Assembly: GCF_947500975.1 (NCBI RefSeq)
Contig: NZ_CANMUE010000002.1
Coordinates: 310,001-374,000 of the forward strand
Source: an uncultured Polaribacter sp.
Lineage (GTDB): Bacteria; Bacteroidota; Bacteroidia; Flavobacteriales; Flavobacteriaceae
Length of the DNA stretch: 64,000 nt
Reading direction: 5' to 3'
The notes under the pieces were generated by a model. It saw only the letters and a program-made list of their open reading frames with translations, searched no databases and was not told where the DNA came from. Below, piece by piece: positions 36,192 through 43,153 of this stretch; the first letter of the stretch is position 1; each line of letters opens with the position of its first letter. Position numbers and translations under genes: made by a program.

Positions 36192-37633
36192 TGGAAAGTG
36201 AAATAAGAAAGAGTATAGAAAAGGAATTACTAATAATTAAAAATTTCTTAAAAAATGAATTTACAATAAATCAAAATTCTAACTTTCCAATAAATAATTC
36301 TAAAGTTAGTTTTGTTGCCGAAGAAAATTATATAAAGTTTGAGTTAATTTTAAAAGATAAAGTTAGTTCTAAAAAATCAACTTTTAAAAAGTTAGGCTTT
36401 GACGAAAGTTTTGAAGTTTTTTCTTTAAAGCAAAAGTATATAATTCCTAAAGAAAGTGTTTTTTATTTTAAAGGAAAATCATTTGTCGAAAGCAAAAAAA
36501 TAATTGGGAGATTAAGAGAAGTCTATAATTCTAACTTTCCAGTAAAAAAGAACTCATATTATAAGGCTATATATAAGATTAGTAAAGATCATATTACTAC
36601 ACTTTTTAGCAGTAAAAGTTATTCTTGTGATAAAACATTTTATGGTTCAGGATTGGTACAAATTAATGTTCAAGATGTTTCATATCAAATATATAGCCAT
36701 AATGACAAAAATGAAAACTATATTGTAATTGAGAATTTAGGCGAAACTAATTTTAAGAATTTTAAATTTGACATTGATTCTATTATTAAAATACTTGCAT
36801 TCATTACTGGAAATTGGTATCAAAAAGAAAGGTTTATTTTTTCTACAGAAAATGGTGTTGGAGAAGAATTATTTTATGAATCATTACAAGATTCTATAAT
36901 TACTGAAAAGGAAATAATTAATCCTAAAGAATTTAGAAGTTTTATTAATAATTCTTTTAATAATGATTATAAATTAACCTCAGCATTATTTCCTGAAAAA
37001 TCATTATCTAATCTTGTTAATAACCTTAAATTAAATCAAGAAATAGAAAGAACAATAGATTTGTTAATCGAAGCGAATGGAATTGAATCGCCTATAATTA
37101 GATGTTCTATATATTTTGTTGCACTTGAAACAATTGTAGGAATTATTCATAAGAAAAATAAAGATTTTTTTAAACCAATAAAAAATATAAATGAATTAAA
37201 TAATATAAAGAATGAATTATTACTTTCTTTAAAGGATAACAAAAATGAAGTTTTAGAACAAGAGTATGAAATTTTGTTTAAAAAATTGAATCACTTAAAT
37301 TCTCCAGCTAATAAAGATATTTTTATTTTAGCTTATGATTTTTTTAATATAGATCTACCAAAAAGGCTAAAAGACGTTCTATCAAGTAGAAATAAATTTT
37401 TGCATGGTAAAACTCCATTTAAAGAGGATTCAATTAAAGATAAACTACCTGAATTAAATTTATATGCACACAGAGTACATCTTTTAGTAGCAATTCTCAT
37501 TTTAAAATATTCAGGATATAAAGGACATATAAAAAACAGAGCAGCTTATGATTTAGTTAGTCAAGAATATTATTCTGAAGTCAAATTTGAAGAAGACATA
37601 GGTCAAAATGATAATGTTTATTATAAAATATAA
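36191..37633 (+). CDS. Predicted HEPN-domain RNase (ApeA-like C-terminus)
   Basis: 480 residues. The first 250 are beta-rich and unlike anything I can name. The C-terminal 200 are helical and carry R400-N-K-F-L-H405 in VLSSRNKFLHGKTPF, the R-x4-H signature of HEPN ribonucleases, with a long helix after it (LNLYAHRVHLLVAILILKY). HEPN RNases leave 2',3'-cyclic phosphate and 5'-OH ends, the very substrates of RtcB. The gene starts within the rtcB stop codon (1-base overlap). Locally very AT-rich and Lys/Asn-rich. It may be a toxin, a defence RNase or an RNA processing enzyme; activity is predicted, not known. Confidence 0.7.
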
Positions 37634-37681
37634 TTCTATCTTTGCACCACAATAAAACGTAAAAAACAAAAGTAATAACCT

Positions 37682-37744
37682 ATGAACATATATAAATCAC
37701 ATAAAACGGGCGCTAAACTGCGACTTTTTTGGTCGATGTTTTAG
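37682..37744 (+). CDS. Predicted leader peptide 1 (20 aa)
   Basis: Short frame MNIYKSHKTGAKLRLFWSMF ending in TAG, 38 bases after the -7 element TATCTTTG. It contains 14 kinds of amino acid with no enriched residue. Codons 16-18 (TTT TGG TCG, 37727-37735) can pair at 8 of 9 positions with the 5' arm of the terminator at 37773-37781, the layout of a transcription attenuator. Too short to judge by coding statistics. Confidence 0.45.
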   Translation: MNIYKSHKTGAKLRLFWSMF

Positions 37745-37767
37745 GTAAAAAACTTTTAAAAGATAGT

Positions 37768-37805
37768 AAAAGCGTCCAAAATTAATTTTTTGGACGCTTT
37801 TTTTT
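37768..37805 (+). terminator. Attenuator terminator 1
   Basis: AAAGCGTCCAAAA pairs with TTTTGGACGCTTT, loop TTAATT, five-T tail. It follows leader peptide 1 by 23 bases and precedes no gene end other than that peptide. Confidence 0.85.
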
Positions 37806-38049
37806 ATGATTTTTTTCAAAAACCAATAGATGCCAATACATCGTGTAAGTTTTAGCTACATATCAAACAATCAAAGAGTTATCTAAACTCACAATATCTG
37901 CACAATGGCGGACAAGAATTTTATTGCTTAAAAATAATGTAAAACTTTGATTATCAATCAAATAAATTAAAATTTTATTTGTTTAATTAAAAAATACGTT
38001 ATAGGTTTGCATCGCAATAAAGCAACAAATAATATTAAAACGAAGTATA

Positions 38050-38136
38050 ATGTTCAACAATCAATTAACAAAAAACATACAAAGAGAACCAGGTTCTTTT
38101 TATTGTTTACTTCGCGACTTTCACAAACATAAATAG
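38050..38136 (+). CDS. Predicted leader peptide 2 (28 aa)
   Basis: Frame starting MFNNQLTKNIQREPGSFY and ending in HKHK and TAG. It lies 40 bases after the -7 element TAGGTTTG. Seventeen different amino acids are used in 28 positions, only Ala, Val and Trp being absent. Codons 19-24 include 38105-38121, which can pair over about 16 bp (small bulges) with the 5' arm of the terminator that follows. A ribosome that reaches the end would cover this strand and let the terminator form. Confidence 0.5.
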   Translation: MFNNQLTKNIQREPGSFYCLLRDFHKHK

Positions 38137-38153
38137 TAAACGCTATATATATG

Positions 38154-38188
38154 AAAAGTCCGAAGTTGTAAACTTTCGGACTTTTTTT
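38154..38188 (+). terminator. Attenuator terminator 2, in front of the second rtcB
   Basis: AAGTCCGAAGTT pairs with AACTTTCGGACTT (one bulge), three-base loop GTA and a seven-T tail. It lies 100 bases before the rtcB ATG, so rtcB2-prfH expression from the upstream promoter must pass it. Confidence 0.85.
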
Positions 38189-38288
38189 ATGGTTATTTTT
38201 TCCTAAAGATTTTCCGAAGTACGATTTAAAAGTTATGGAATCAACCAAAAGTTGGATTCTATAGAATTAAACATCTCAAAATTAAATC

Positions 38289-39680
38289 ATGGGAAATAAA
38301 TTAAAAGGAAAAGACCTTATAAAATTAGGCTTTCCAAAGAACAATAGTATCAATATTGCTTTAGGTCAAATCAATAGATATCGTAAAAAAGAAAAGAAAG
38401 AACGCATTTTAGAAGAAGCGAAGCAGGTGCTTTTAGAACCAGAAAGATTTCAAGGAAATGCCATTTGGGGAAAAGTTGTTGAGGGGTTAATAAAACCAGT
38501 AGAAGTAAGATTTCATCAATTAAAAAACACAAGAGCTCCTTTTACAATCTATGGCGAAAACGAAATTGATGACCAGGCAAAATATCAATTGTATGATGCT
38601 TTAAAATTACCAATTGCGGTGCAAGGTGCTTTAATGCCAGACGCACACTCAGGTTACGGTTTGCCAATTGGCGGGGTGTTGGCAACAGATAATGTGGTAA
38701 TACCTTATGGAGTTGGTGTAGATATTGGTTGTAGAATGTGTTTAACAATCTATCCAATAAAAGCATCTTATTTAAAAGGAAAGCGACATCAGTTAGAAAA
38801 CATCTTGTCTGAGCATACAAAATTCGGAATGAGAGAAACGCACAAAATAAAACACGATCATGAAATATTTGAACGTACTGAGTTTAAAGATATTCCGTTA
38901 CTAAAACGCTTAAAAATAAAAGCCTTTCAACAATTAGGGACATCTGGAGGCGGAAATCATTTTGTAGAGTTTGGTGTTGTAAATATTACAGAACCAAACA
39001 ACGAGTTTAATGTGCCAGTTGGTGAATATGTAGGTCTATTGACTCACAGTGGAAGCCGTGGTTTAGGCGCAAATATTGCAAAACATTATACGTATTTGGC
39101 AACAAAACAATGTCCTTTACCTAAAAATGTACAGCATTTAGCGTGGTTAGATTTAAACACGCACGACGGACAGGAATATTGGTTGGCAATGAATTTAGCA
39201 GGTGATTATGCCAAAGCTTGTCATGATGATATTCATAAACGAATAGGAAAATTGTTAGGAGCAAAACCAGTTGCAAAAATTGAGAATCATCACAATTTTG
39301 CATGGAAAGAACAAGTAAATGGAATAGAAAGAATAGTACATAGAAAAGGTGCAACTCCTGCAAATAAAGGGCAATTAGGTATTATTCCAGGTTCTATGAC
39401 GGCTCCGGGATATATTGTTAGAGGCTTAGGTAATACAGGAAGTATCAACTCAGCTTCACATGGTGCAGGGCGTTTATTTTCACGAAGAAAGTGTAAAGAA
39501 AAATTTACTAATAGTGAAATTAAACATCAATTAAAAATGAATGATGTAAGTCTTATAGGTGGTGGAATAGATGAAGCTCCAATGGCATATAAAGACATTA
39601 AAAAAGTAATGGCAAATCAGCAAGAATTGGTAGAGGTGTTAGGAACATTTACACCAAAGATTGTAAGAATGGACAAATAA
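38289..39680 (+). CDS. rtcB: RNA ligase RtcB, PrfH-linked copy
   Basis: 463 residues. All catalytic elements are visible: GVDIGCRM (Asp, Cys), GTSGGGNHFVE (Asn, His), LTHSGSRG (His), ENHHNFAW (His) and the guanylylated His in SASHGAGRLFSRR. This is the RtcB type that is paired with PrfH in many bacteria. It is followed by prfH after 2 bases. Together they are thought to repair cleaved ribosomal RNA after the stalled ribosome has been cleared. Confidence 0.93.
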   Translation: MGNKLKGKDLIKLGFPKNNSINIALGQINRYRKKEKKERILEEAKQVLLEPERFQGNAIWGKVVEGLIKPVEVRFHQLKNTRAPFTIYGENEIDDQAKYQLYDALKLPIAVQGALMPDAHSGYGLPIGGVLATDNVVIPYGVGVDIGCRMCLTIYPIKASYLKGKRHQLENILSEHTKFGMRETHKIKHDHEIFERTEFKDIPLLKRLKIKAFQQLGTSGGGNHFVEFGVVNITEPNNEFNVPVGEYVGLLTHSGSRGLGANIAKHYTYLATKQCPLPKNVQHLAWLDLNTHDGQEYWLAMNLAGDYAKACHDDIHKRIGKLLGAKPVAKIENHHNFAWKEQVNGIERIVHRKGATPANKGQLGIIPGSMTAPGYIVRGLGNTGSINSASHGAGRLFSRRKCKEKFTNSEIKHQLKMNDVSLIGGGIDEAPMAYKDIKKVMANQQELVEVLGTFTPKIVRMDK

Positions 39681-39682
39681 TT

Positions 39683-40375
39683 ATGGAAACAAAAATAATA
39701 CAATTTACTGCAGCAAAAGGACCAGCAGAATGTGCTTGGGTTGTTGCCAAAGTGCTAAAATTATTCTTAAAAGAATTGATAAACAATAAGATTGCGTATC
39801 AAATTATTCATAAAGAAAACGGAATAGAAAATGGCACAGTACAATCTGTCAGTTTAGAAATTAAAGGAAAGCAACTTCCTGTGTTTTTAAACGATTGGTT
39901 GGGCTCAATTCAATGGATTGGAACATCAATATTTAGAAAATATAATAAACGTAAAAATTGGTTTATTGGATGTTATGAGTTGCATCAATTTCAACAAAAA
40001 AATATCCATGAAAATGAAATTCAATTTCAAGCTATTCGCAGTTCTGGTGCTGGAGGGCAACATGTAAACAAGGTGAGTTCTGCAATAAGAGCAAAACATA
40101 TCCCTACAGGAACTCAAGTTTTGGTTATGGATAGTCGTTCTCAACATCAAAATAAAAAGATAGCAATAGAACGATTAAAAGAAAAAATTAGGGTACACAA
40201 TACGAATCAATTAAAAATATCTGTAAAAAATGAATGGGAGAACCATTTGAGTTTAGAAAGAGGCAATCCGGTAAGAATATTTACAGGTTCAGATTTTAAA
40301 CAAAAAAAGAAAGAGAAATTTTTTAAAGCAACACGTAATCAATTAAAAAACGATTTACGAAAACAAATAAAATAA
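39683..40375 (+). CDS. prfH: Peptide chain release factor homolog PrfH
   Basis: 230 residues, short for a class-I release factor and of PrfH size. It carries the GGQ loop in RSSGAGGQHVNKVSSAIRAKHIPTG and a basic C-terminus (FKQKKKEKFFKATRNQLKNDLRKQIK). The codon-recognition domain of RF1/RF2 is replaced by a shorter N-terminal region. PrfH releases peptides from ribosomes damaged in the decoding centre, after which RtcB reseals the 16S rRNA. The arrangement directly after rtcB supports the call. Confidence 0.93.
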   Translation: METKIIQFTAAKGPAECAWVVAKVLKLFLKELINNKIAYQIIHKENGIENGTVQSVSLEIKGKQLPVFLNDWLGSIQWIGTSIFRKYNKRKNWFIGCYELHQFQQKNIHENEIQFQAIRSSGAGGQHVNKVSSAIRAKHIPTGTQVLVMDSRSQHQNKKIAIERLKEKIRVHNTNQLKISVKNEWENHLSLERGNPVRIFTGSDFKQKKKEKFFKATRNQLKNDLRKQIK

Positions 40376-40381
40376 AATAAA

Positions 40382-40903
40382 ATGGGGACATTAACAAACA
40401 ACTATGTTTTTAAAGCATTAGAAAACTACCCTTACGATTTAGAAGAAGTAATGGAGGCGTTAAATTATGCTTTATCTTATGATGATAAAAACACTATGGC
40501 TTTAACCTTGATGGGAAGAGTGTATGCAGAAAAATTATACAAATATGATGAAGCAATTTTGTACTACAAAGAGGTTTTATCAGTAAATATTAATGCATTT
40601 GAAGTGTATTCGCATTACATTAATGTGCTTTTATGGAATGAAGATGTAAAAGATGCTGAAGATTTTATAGATTTTGCATTAACAGTAAAAGGATCTGACA
40701 AAGCCATGTTATACTCAAAAAAAGCAGTTTTGAATGAACAGTTGAAAGAATATAAAATAGCTTTAAGTTTTATAAAACAAGCAAGAGTGTACGCCTTTAA
40801 TTCGGAATTTATTGAAACTATTAATGATCAAAAAGTTAGAATCAAAGGAAAAATGTCAAAGAAAAAGAATAATAAAGCATCAAAAAAGAATAAAAAAAAC
40901 TAA
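40382..40903 (+). CDS. TPR-repeat protein of the rtcB-prfH operon
   Basis: 173 residues, 6 bases after prfH. TPR-like helix pairs are visible (DLEEVMEALNYALSYDDKNTMALTLMGRVYAEKLYKYDEAILYYKEVL; AFEVYSHYINVLLWNEDVKDAEDFIDFALTV). The tail is strongly basic (KGKMSKKKNNKASKKNKKN), suited for RNA binding. Likely a protein or RNA adaptor for the repair enzymes; no enzymatic motif seen. Confidence 0.8.
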   Translation: MGTLTNNYVFKALENYPYDLEEVMEALNYALSYDDKNTMALTLMGRVYAEKLYKYDEAILYYKEVLSVNINAFEVYSHYINVLLWNEDVKDAEDFIDFALTVKGSDKAMLYSKKAVLNEQLKEYKIALSFIKQARVYAFNSEFIETINDQKVRIKGKMSKKKNNKASKKNKKN

Positions 40904-41076
40904 GAAAAAGTAAAATAAATTATACTACGCAGATAGATTACGTAGTATGATATAATATTTGTAGTGTAATTATGAAAAAAATTGCATATAAATGTGGGAA
41001 AATTGCAAAATAGTAGAGTAGTGCCTCACTTTAACAAGGAGTAAAGTGAGGTTAATTAAAAGTTCATTAAAATAAA
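40904..41076 (+). promoter_or_regulatory. Promoter region of the tRNA-like array
   Basis: Inverted repeat ATACTACG (40922-40929) / CGTAGTAT (40941-40948), then TATAATATTTG at 40951-40961, which matches TANNTTTG at 7 of 8 positions. Further on is a perfect 10-bp hairpin CCTCACTTTA (41024-41033) / TAAAGTGAGG (41042-41051) with the loop ACAAGGAG. This fits a separate transcription start for the noncoding array. A 13-codon frame at 40972-41013 is too short to support. Confidence 0.5.
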
Positions 41077-41214
41077 GGAAGTGTTGAGCAATTGGTTGGC
41101 TCGTCAGACTGAAATGAGTTTGCTAATTCAACGAAACCGATTTAAAAAAATAGTTTCATTGAGTTAAAATCTGATTTTATTATAAATGTGTAGGTTCGAG
41201 TCCTACCACTTCTA
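41077..41214 (+). ncRNA. tRNA-like unit A, Phe(GAA)-like with an intron-like insert in the anticodon loop
   Basis: Acceptor GGAAGTG (41077-41083) pairs with CACTTCT (41207-41213). D stem GAGC/GCTC (41086-41089, 41099-41102) with the GG-containing loop AATTGGTTG. Anticodon stem TCAGA (41104-41108) pairs with TCTGA (41170-41174). Between them lie CTGAAA, an insert, and AAAA; removing the insert would leave a loop of the CTGAAAA kind with anticodon GAA (Phe). The insert folds on itself: 41125-41137 pairs with 41153-41165 in 12 of 13 positions. Confidence 0.7.
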
Positions 41215-41340
41215 CATCAAGCAAGTCTTGTTGTGTGTTTCTGTATAGCACCATTGTATAAATCCGTACAGTTTTGTATTCGGTTTTTATATGCAACTAG
41301 CCTTGAAGGTTTTGATTATTCACCAAAAAATAATCGTAAC

Positions 41341-41408
41341 TCTATGTACGAAGGTTCGAATCCTTCCATAACGAAAGTTATGTAGCTCAGTTCGGTTAAA
41401 GCAATAGA
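41341..41408 (+). ncRNA. tRNA-like unit B, circularly permuted
   Basis: Order in the DNA: anticodon-stem 3' strand TCTAT (41341-41345), variable GTAC, T arm (41350-41366), acceptor 3' strand CATAAC (41367-41372), tetraloop GAAA (41373-41376), acceptor 5' strand GTTATG (41377-41382), TA, D arm GCTC...AAGC (41385-41402), A, anticodon-stem 5' strand ATAGA (41404-41408). The two anticodon strands, which stand at opposite ends, pair perfectly. A hairpin GATTATT/AATAATC (41314-41335) lies just upstream. Confidence 0.75.
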
Positions 41409-41416
41409 AAAAGTAC

Positions 41417-41576
41417 GTGGGTTCGAATCCCACTATCCTAAAGGATATGGCGGAGTGGTCAAACGCAGTAGACTGATAATCTATTAACTATGGTAAGCCT
41501 CACGGCGAGTCGGTTCGATTCCGACCTCATGACTTGAGTAAAGTCCCTTAAGCTCATCATCTTGTAAAACTGATGA
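41417..41576 (+). ncRNA. tRNA-like unit C/D with class-II-like variable arm
   Basis: T arm GTGGG/CCCAC, then TATCC-TAAA-GGATA as a closed acceptor hairpin (41434-41447), D arm GCG/CGC with loop GAGTGGTCAAA (41450-41466), anticodon arm GTAGA-CTGATAA-TCTAT (41468-41484; anticodon GAT), variable stem GCC-TCAC-GGC (41497-41506), T arm GTCGG/CCGAC (41509-41525), CTCA-TGACT-TGAG (41526-41538), and a last hairpin CATCA/TGATG with loop TCTTGTAAAAC (41555-41575). The D and variable arms look like Ser/Leu/Tyr tRNAs, the anticodon like Ile. Confidence 0.6.
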
Positions 41577-41884
41577 ACAAAAAAGAAAACGATATGTTTT
41601 AATGTGTTTTTTAATAAACACTCAAAAATGTACTTGAAGTTTTTAATTGTTACTATAGAAAGTAATGGTTTTTTATAAATCAGTTGATTTCATTTATGAT
41701 TTTAATCCATTTTTAAAAAAGAATTATAACCTATTTTTTTCAATAAAGGTTTTCGTTAGTTGATGAGCATTTCAACGTATCGTTTTTAAATAAAAAGAAC
41801 ATATTTCTCCGTTACAGAGATTGTTAAATGTTGAATCATTCTGAAGTTAAAAAATAGAAAATTCAGAATAAAAAAATAGAAAAA
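41577..41884 (+). other. AT-rich spacer between the tRNA-like array and the slipin gene
   Basis: 308 bases with no gene-like frame, clear terminator or promoter. A weak dyad GTGTTT/AAACAC occurs near 41604-41620. It may be the 3' part of the array transcript or a long slipin leader. Confidence 0.4.
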
Positions 41885-42985
41885 ATGAAAAGAGTAAGAA
41901 TTAATGCAGGAAAAGTAGGTTTAGTTTTTAGAAATGGTGATTATCAAAAGGTAATTACTCAAGGAACTCATTGGTTATTCTTAAATCAGAATATAATCAT
42001 TTATGATTTAACAAAAGAGTTTAATGCAACTGTAGCTATAGAAATTTTATTAAAAGACACCGTTTTAGCAAATATGCTTGCAATTGTTGATGTAAAAGAT
42101 GATGAGTTAGTATTGATATATGAAAACGATAATTTTACTAGAGTTTTACAAGCAGGAAGATATTTCTACTGGAAAGGTTTTATAAATAGAAAATTTCAAA
42201 CTATTGATATAAGTAAAATTTACATTACAGAAACGATTGATAAAGCTTTGTTTAGTAATTATGAATTTATCAAATATATTAGATTGTTTGAAGTAACAGC
42301 TTATGAAAAAGCAATATTATTAGTTGATGACATCTATACTAAAACCTTAACTGGCGGAACGTATCGATTTTGGAAAAACGATACTACAATTAAAATTGCT
42401 AAAGCAGATATGAGGCAATTACAGTTAGAAATTGCAGGGCAAGAGTTATTAACTAAGGATAAAGCGAATATTAGAATCAATTTTTATACACAATATAAAG
42501 TAGTTGATATTGAAAAAGCTTTGTTAGAAAATAAAGAGTATGAAAAGCAATTATACATTTTAATGCAATTAGCTTTAAGAACTTATGTAGGTGGTTTTAC
42601 GTTAGATGAATTGTTAGAGAAAAAAGAAAATATTGCAACAGCAGTGTTTTATGAAGTATCTAAAAATACAACTCAATTAGGTGTGCAAGTTATTAACTGC
42701 GGAATAAGAGATGTAATTTTAACTGGTGATATGAAAGAAATCATGAATCAGGTTTTAATTGCTCAAAAGAAAGCGCAAGCTAATGTTATTACTAGAAGAG
42801 AAGAGGCAGCTTCTACTAGGAGCTTATTAAATACTGCAAAATTAATGGAAGACAACCAAATGTTGTATAAATTAAAAGAAATGGAGTATGTAGAAAAAAT
42901 AGCAGATAAAGTAGGCGAGATTACTGTTTCTGGAAACGGTAATATGGTAAAGCAATTAAAAGAAATTTTTGCTGTAAATAAATAA
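41885..42985 (+). CDS. Slipin-type SPFH protein of the RNA repair island
   Basis: 366 residues without a membrane helix. An N-terminal repeat-like region has two copies of a motif (GKVGLVFRNGDYQKVITQGTHWL, DELVLIYENDNFTRVLQAGRYFYW, and again EKAILLVDDIYTKTLTGGTYRFW), followed by an SPFH domain (LELAGQ-like LQLEIAGQELLTKDKANIRINFYTQYKVVDIEKAL) and a helical tail (LIAQKKAQANVITRREEAASTRSLLNTAKLMEDN). Slipins are often neighbours of rtcB. Its role there is not known to me; it may scaffold repair enzymes. A strong terminator follows. Confidence 0.85.
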   Translation: MKRVRINAGKVGLVFRNGDYQKVITQGTHWLFLNQNIIIYDLTKEFNATVAIEILLKDTVLANMLAIVDVKDDELVLIYENDNFTRVLQAGRYFYWKGFINRKFQTIDISKIYITETIDKALFSNYEFIKYIRLFEVTAYEKAILLVDDIYTKTLTGGTYRFWKNDTTIKIAKADMRQLQLEIAGQELLTKDKANIRINFYTQYKVVDIEKALLENKEYEKQLYILMQLALRTYVGGFTLDELLEKKENIATAVFYEVSKNTTQLGVQVINCGIRDVILTGDMKEIMNQVLIAQKKAQANVITRREEAASTRSLLNTAKLMEDNQMLYKLKEMEYVEKIADKVGEITVSGNGNMVKQLKEIFAVNK

Positions 42986-43019
42986 AAGAAGGCTGTCATT
43001 TTTTGACAGCCTTCTTTTA
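42985..43019 (+). terminator. Rho-independent terminator after the slipin gene
   Basis: Stem AGAAGGCTGTCA / TGACAGCCTTCT with a short T loop and a T tail. It marks the end of the repair island just before the integrated element. Confidence 0.9.
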
Positions 43020-43060
43020 TTAAAGATCTTTATATTAAAATTTAATCAAGAAAAGTAATT

Positions 43061-43078
43061 TACTTCCCGATACAGAAA
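43061..43078 (+). repeat. Element attachment site copy, distal end
   Basis: TACTTCCCGATACAGAAA matches the 3' end of mnmE at 60424-60441 (TACTTGCCGATACAGAAA) at 17 of 18 positions, in the same orientation. The copy has no gene body next to it, so it is the duplicated att site at the far end of the element. Confidence 0.8.
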
Positions 43079-43086
43079 GTTAACCA

Positions 43087-43102
43087 TTTAAAGAAAGTAT
43101 TG
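43087..43102 (+). repeat. Terminal inverted motif, distal copy
   Basis: TTTAAAGAAAGTATTG, 9 bases inside the distal att repeat. Its exact reverse complement lies at 59640-59655 near the integrase end. A TGAGCAAT follows at 43104-43111, seen again at 59636-59643. Candidate binding sites for integrase or excisionase. Confidence 0.6.
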
Positions 43103-43153
43103 GTGAGCAATGATTTATTAGCCTAATTATTTTGGGAGATACAAATGAGTGAA

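Larger units (their letters stand above)
37634..38288 (+). promoter_or_regulatory. Tandem leader/attenuator region between the HEPN gene and the second rtcB
   Basis: 655 bases without a normal gene. It holds two units of the same build: a -7 element (TATCTTTG at 37637-37644; TAGGTTTG at 38002-38009), a short reading frame ending in TAG, and a terminator hairpin. The second promoter also has a TTTG -33 element at 37978-37981, 20 bases before the -7 element, a full Bacteroidota consensus, and a dyad TTGAT-N5-ATCAA at 37947-37961 upstream. Between the units (37806-37946) I see nothing else but an 18-codon frame of unclear value. Confidence 0.65.
41077..41576 (+). ncRNA. Array of tRNA-like folds with broken or permuted anticodon arms
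   Basis: Four T arms with perfect 5-bp stems and TTCRANT-like loops: GTAGG/CCTAC (loop 41195-41201), GAAGG/CCTTC (41355-41361), GTGGG/CCCAC (41422-41428) and GTCGG/CCGAC (41514-41520). Unit A (41077-41214) is in normal order but has a 61-base anticodon loop. Unit B (41341-41408) is circularly permuted. Unit C/D (41417-41576) has acceptor arms folded as local hairpins. None is a normal tRNA gene and no CCA is encoded. Likely transcribed from the promoter near 40951. A partial hairpin with T tail at 41261-41289 may end or process the first part. Position between prfH-TPR and slipin ties it to RNA repair. Confidence 0.75.

Noticed and set aside
37830..37886. 18-codon frame between the two attenuator units
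   Set aside because: No terminator, promoter or antiterminator pairing goes with it.
37947..37961. Classical FNR box upstream of the second attenuator
   Set aside because: TTGAT and ATCAA are 5 bases apart rather than 4, and the locus has no other link to FNR; noted only as a dyad.
40972..41013. 13-codon frame MKKIAYKCGKIAK before the tRNA-like array, a possible third leader peptide
   Set aside because: Its ATG would be only a few bases after the predicted transcript start and the following hairpin lacks a T tail; too short to support.
41077..41576. Ordinary tRNA genes
   Set aside because: T arms are perfect but no unit has a normal order with a 7-base anticodon loop and matching acceptor strands; units are tRNA-like only.
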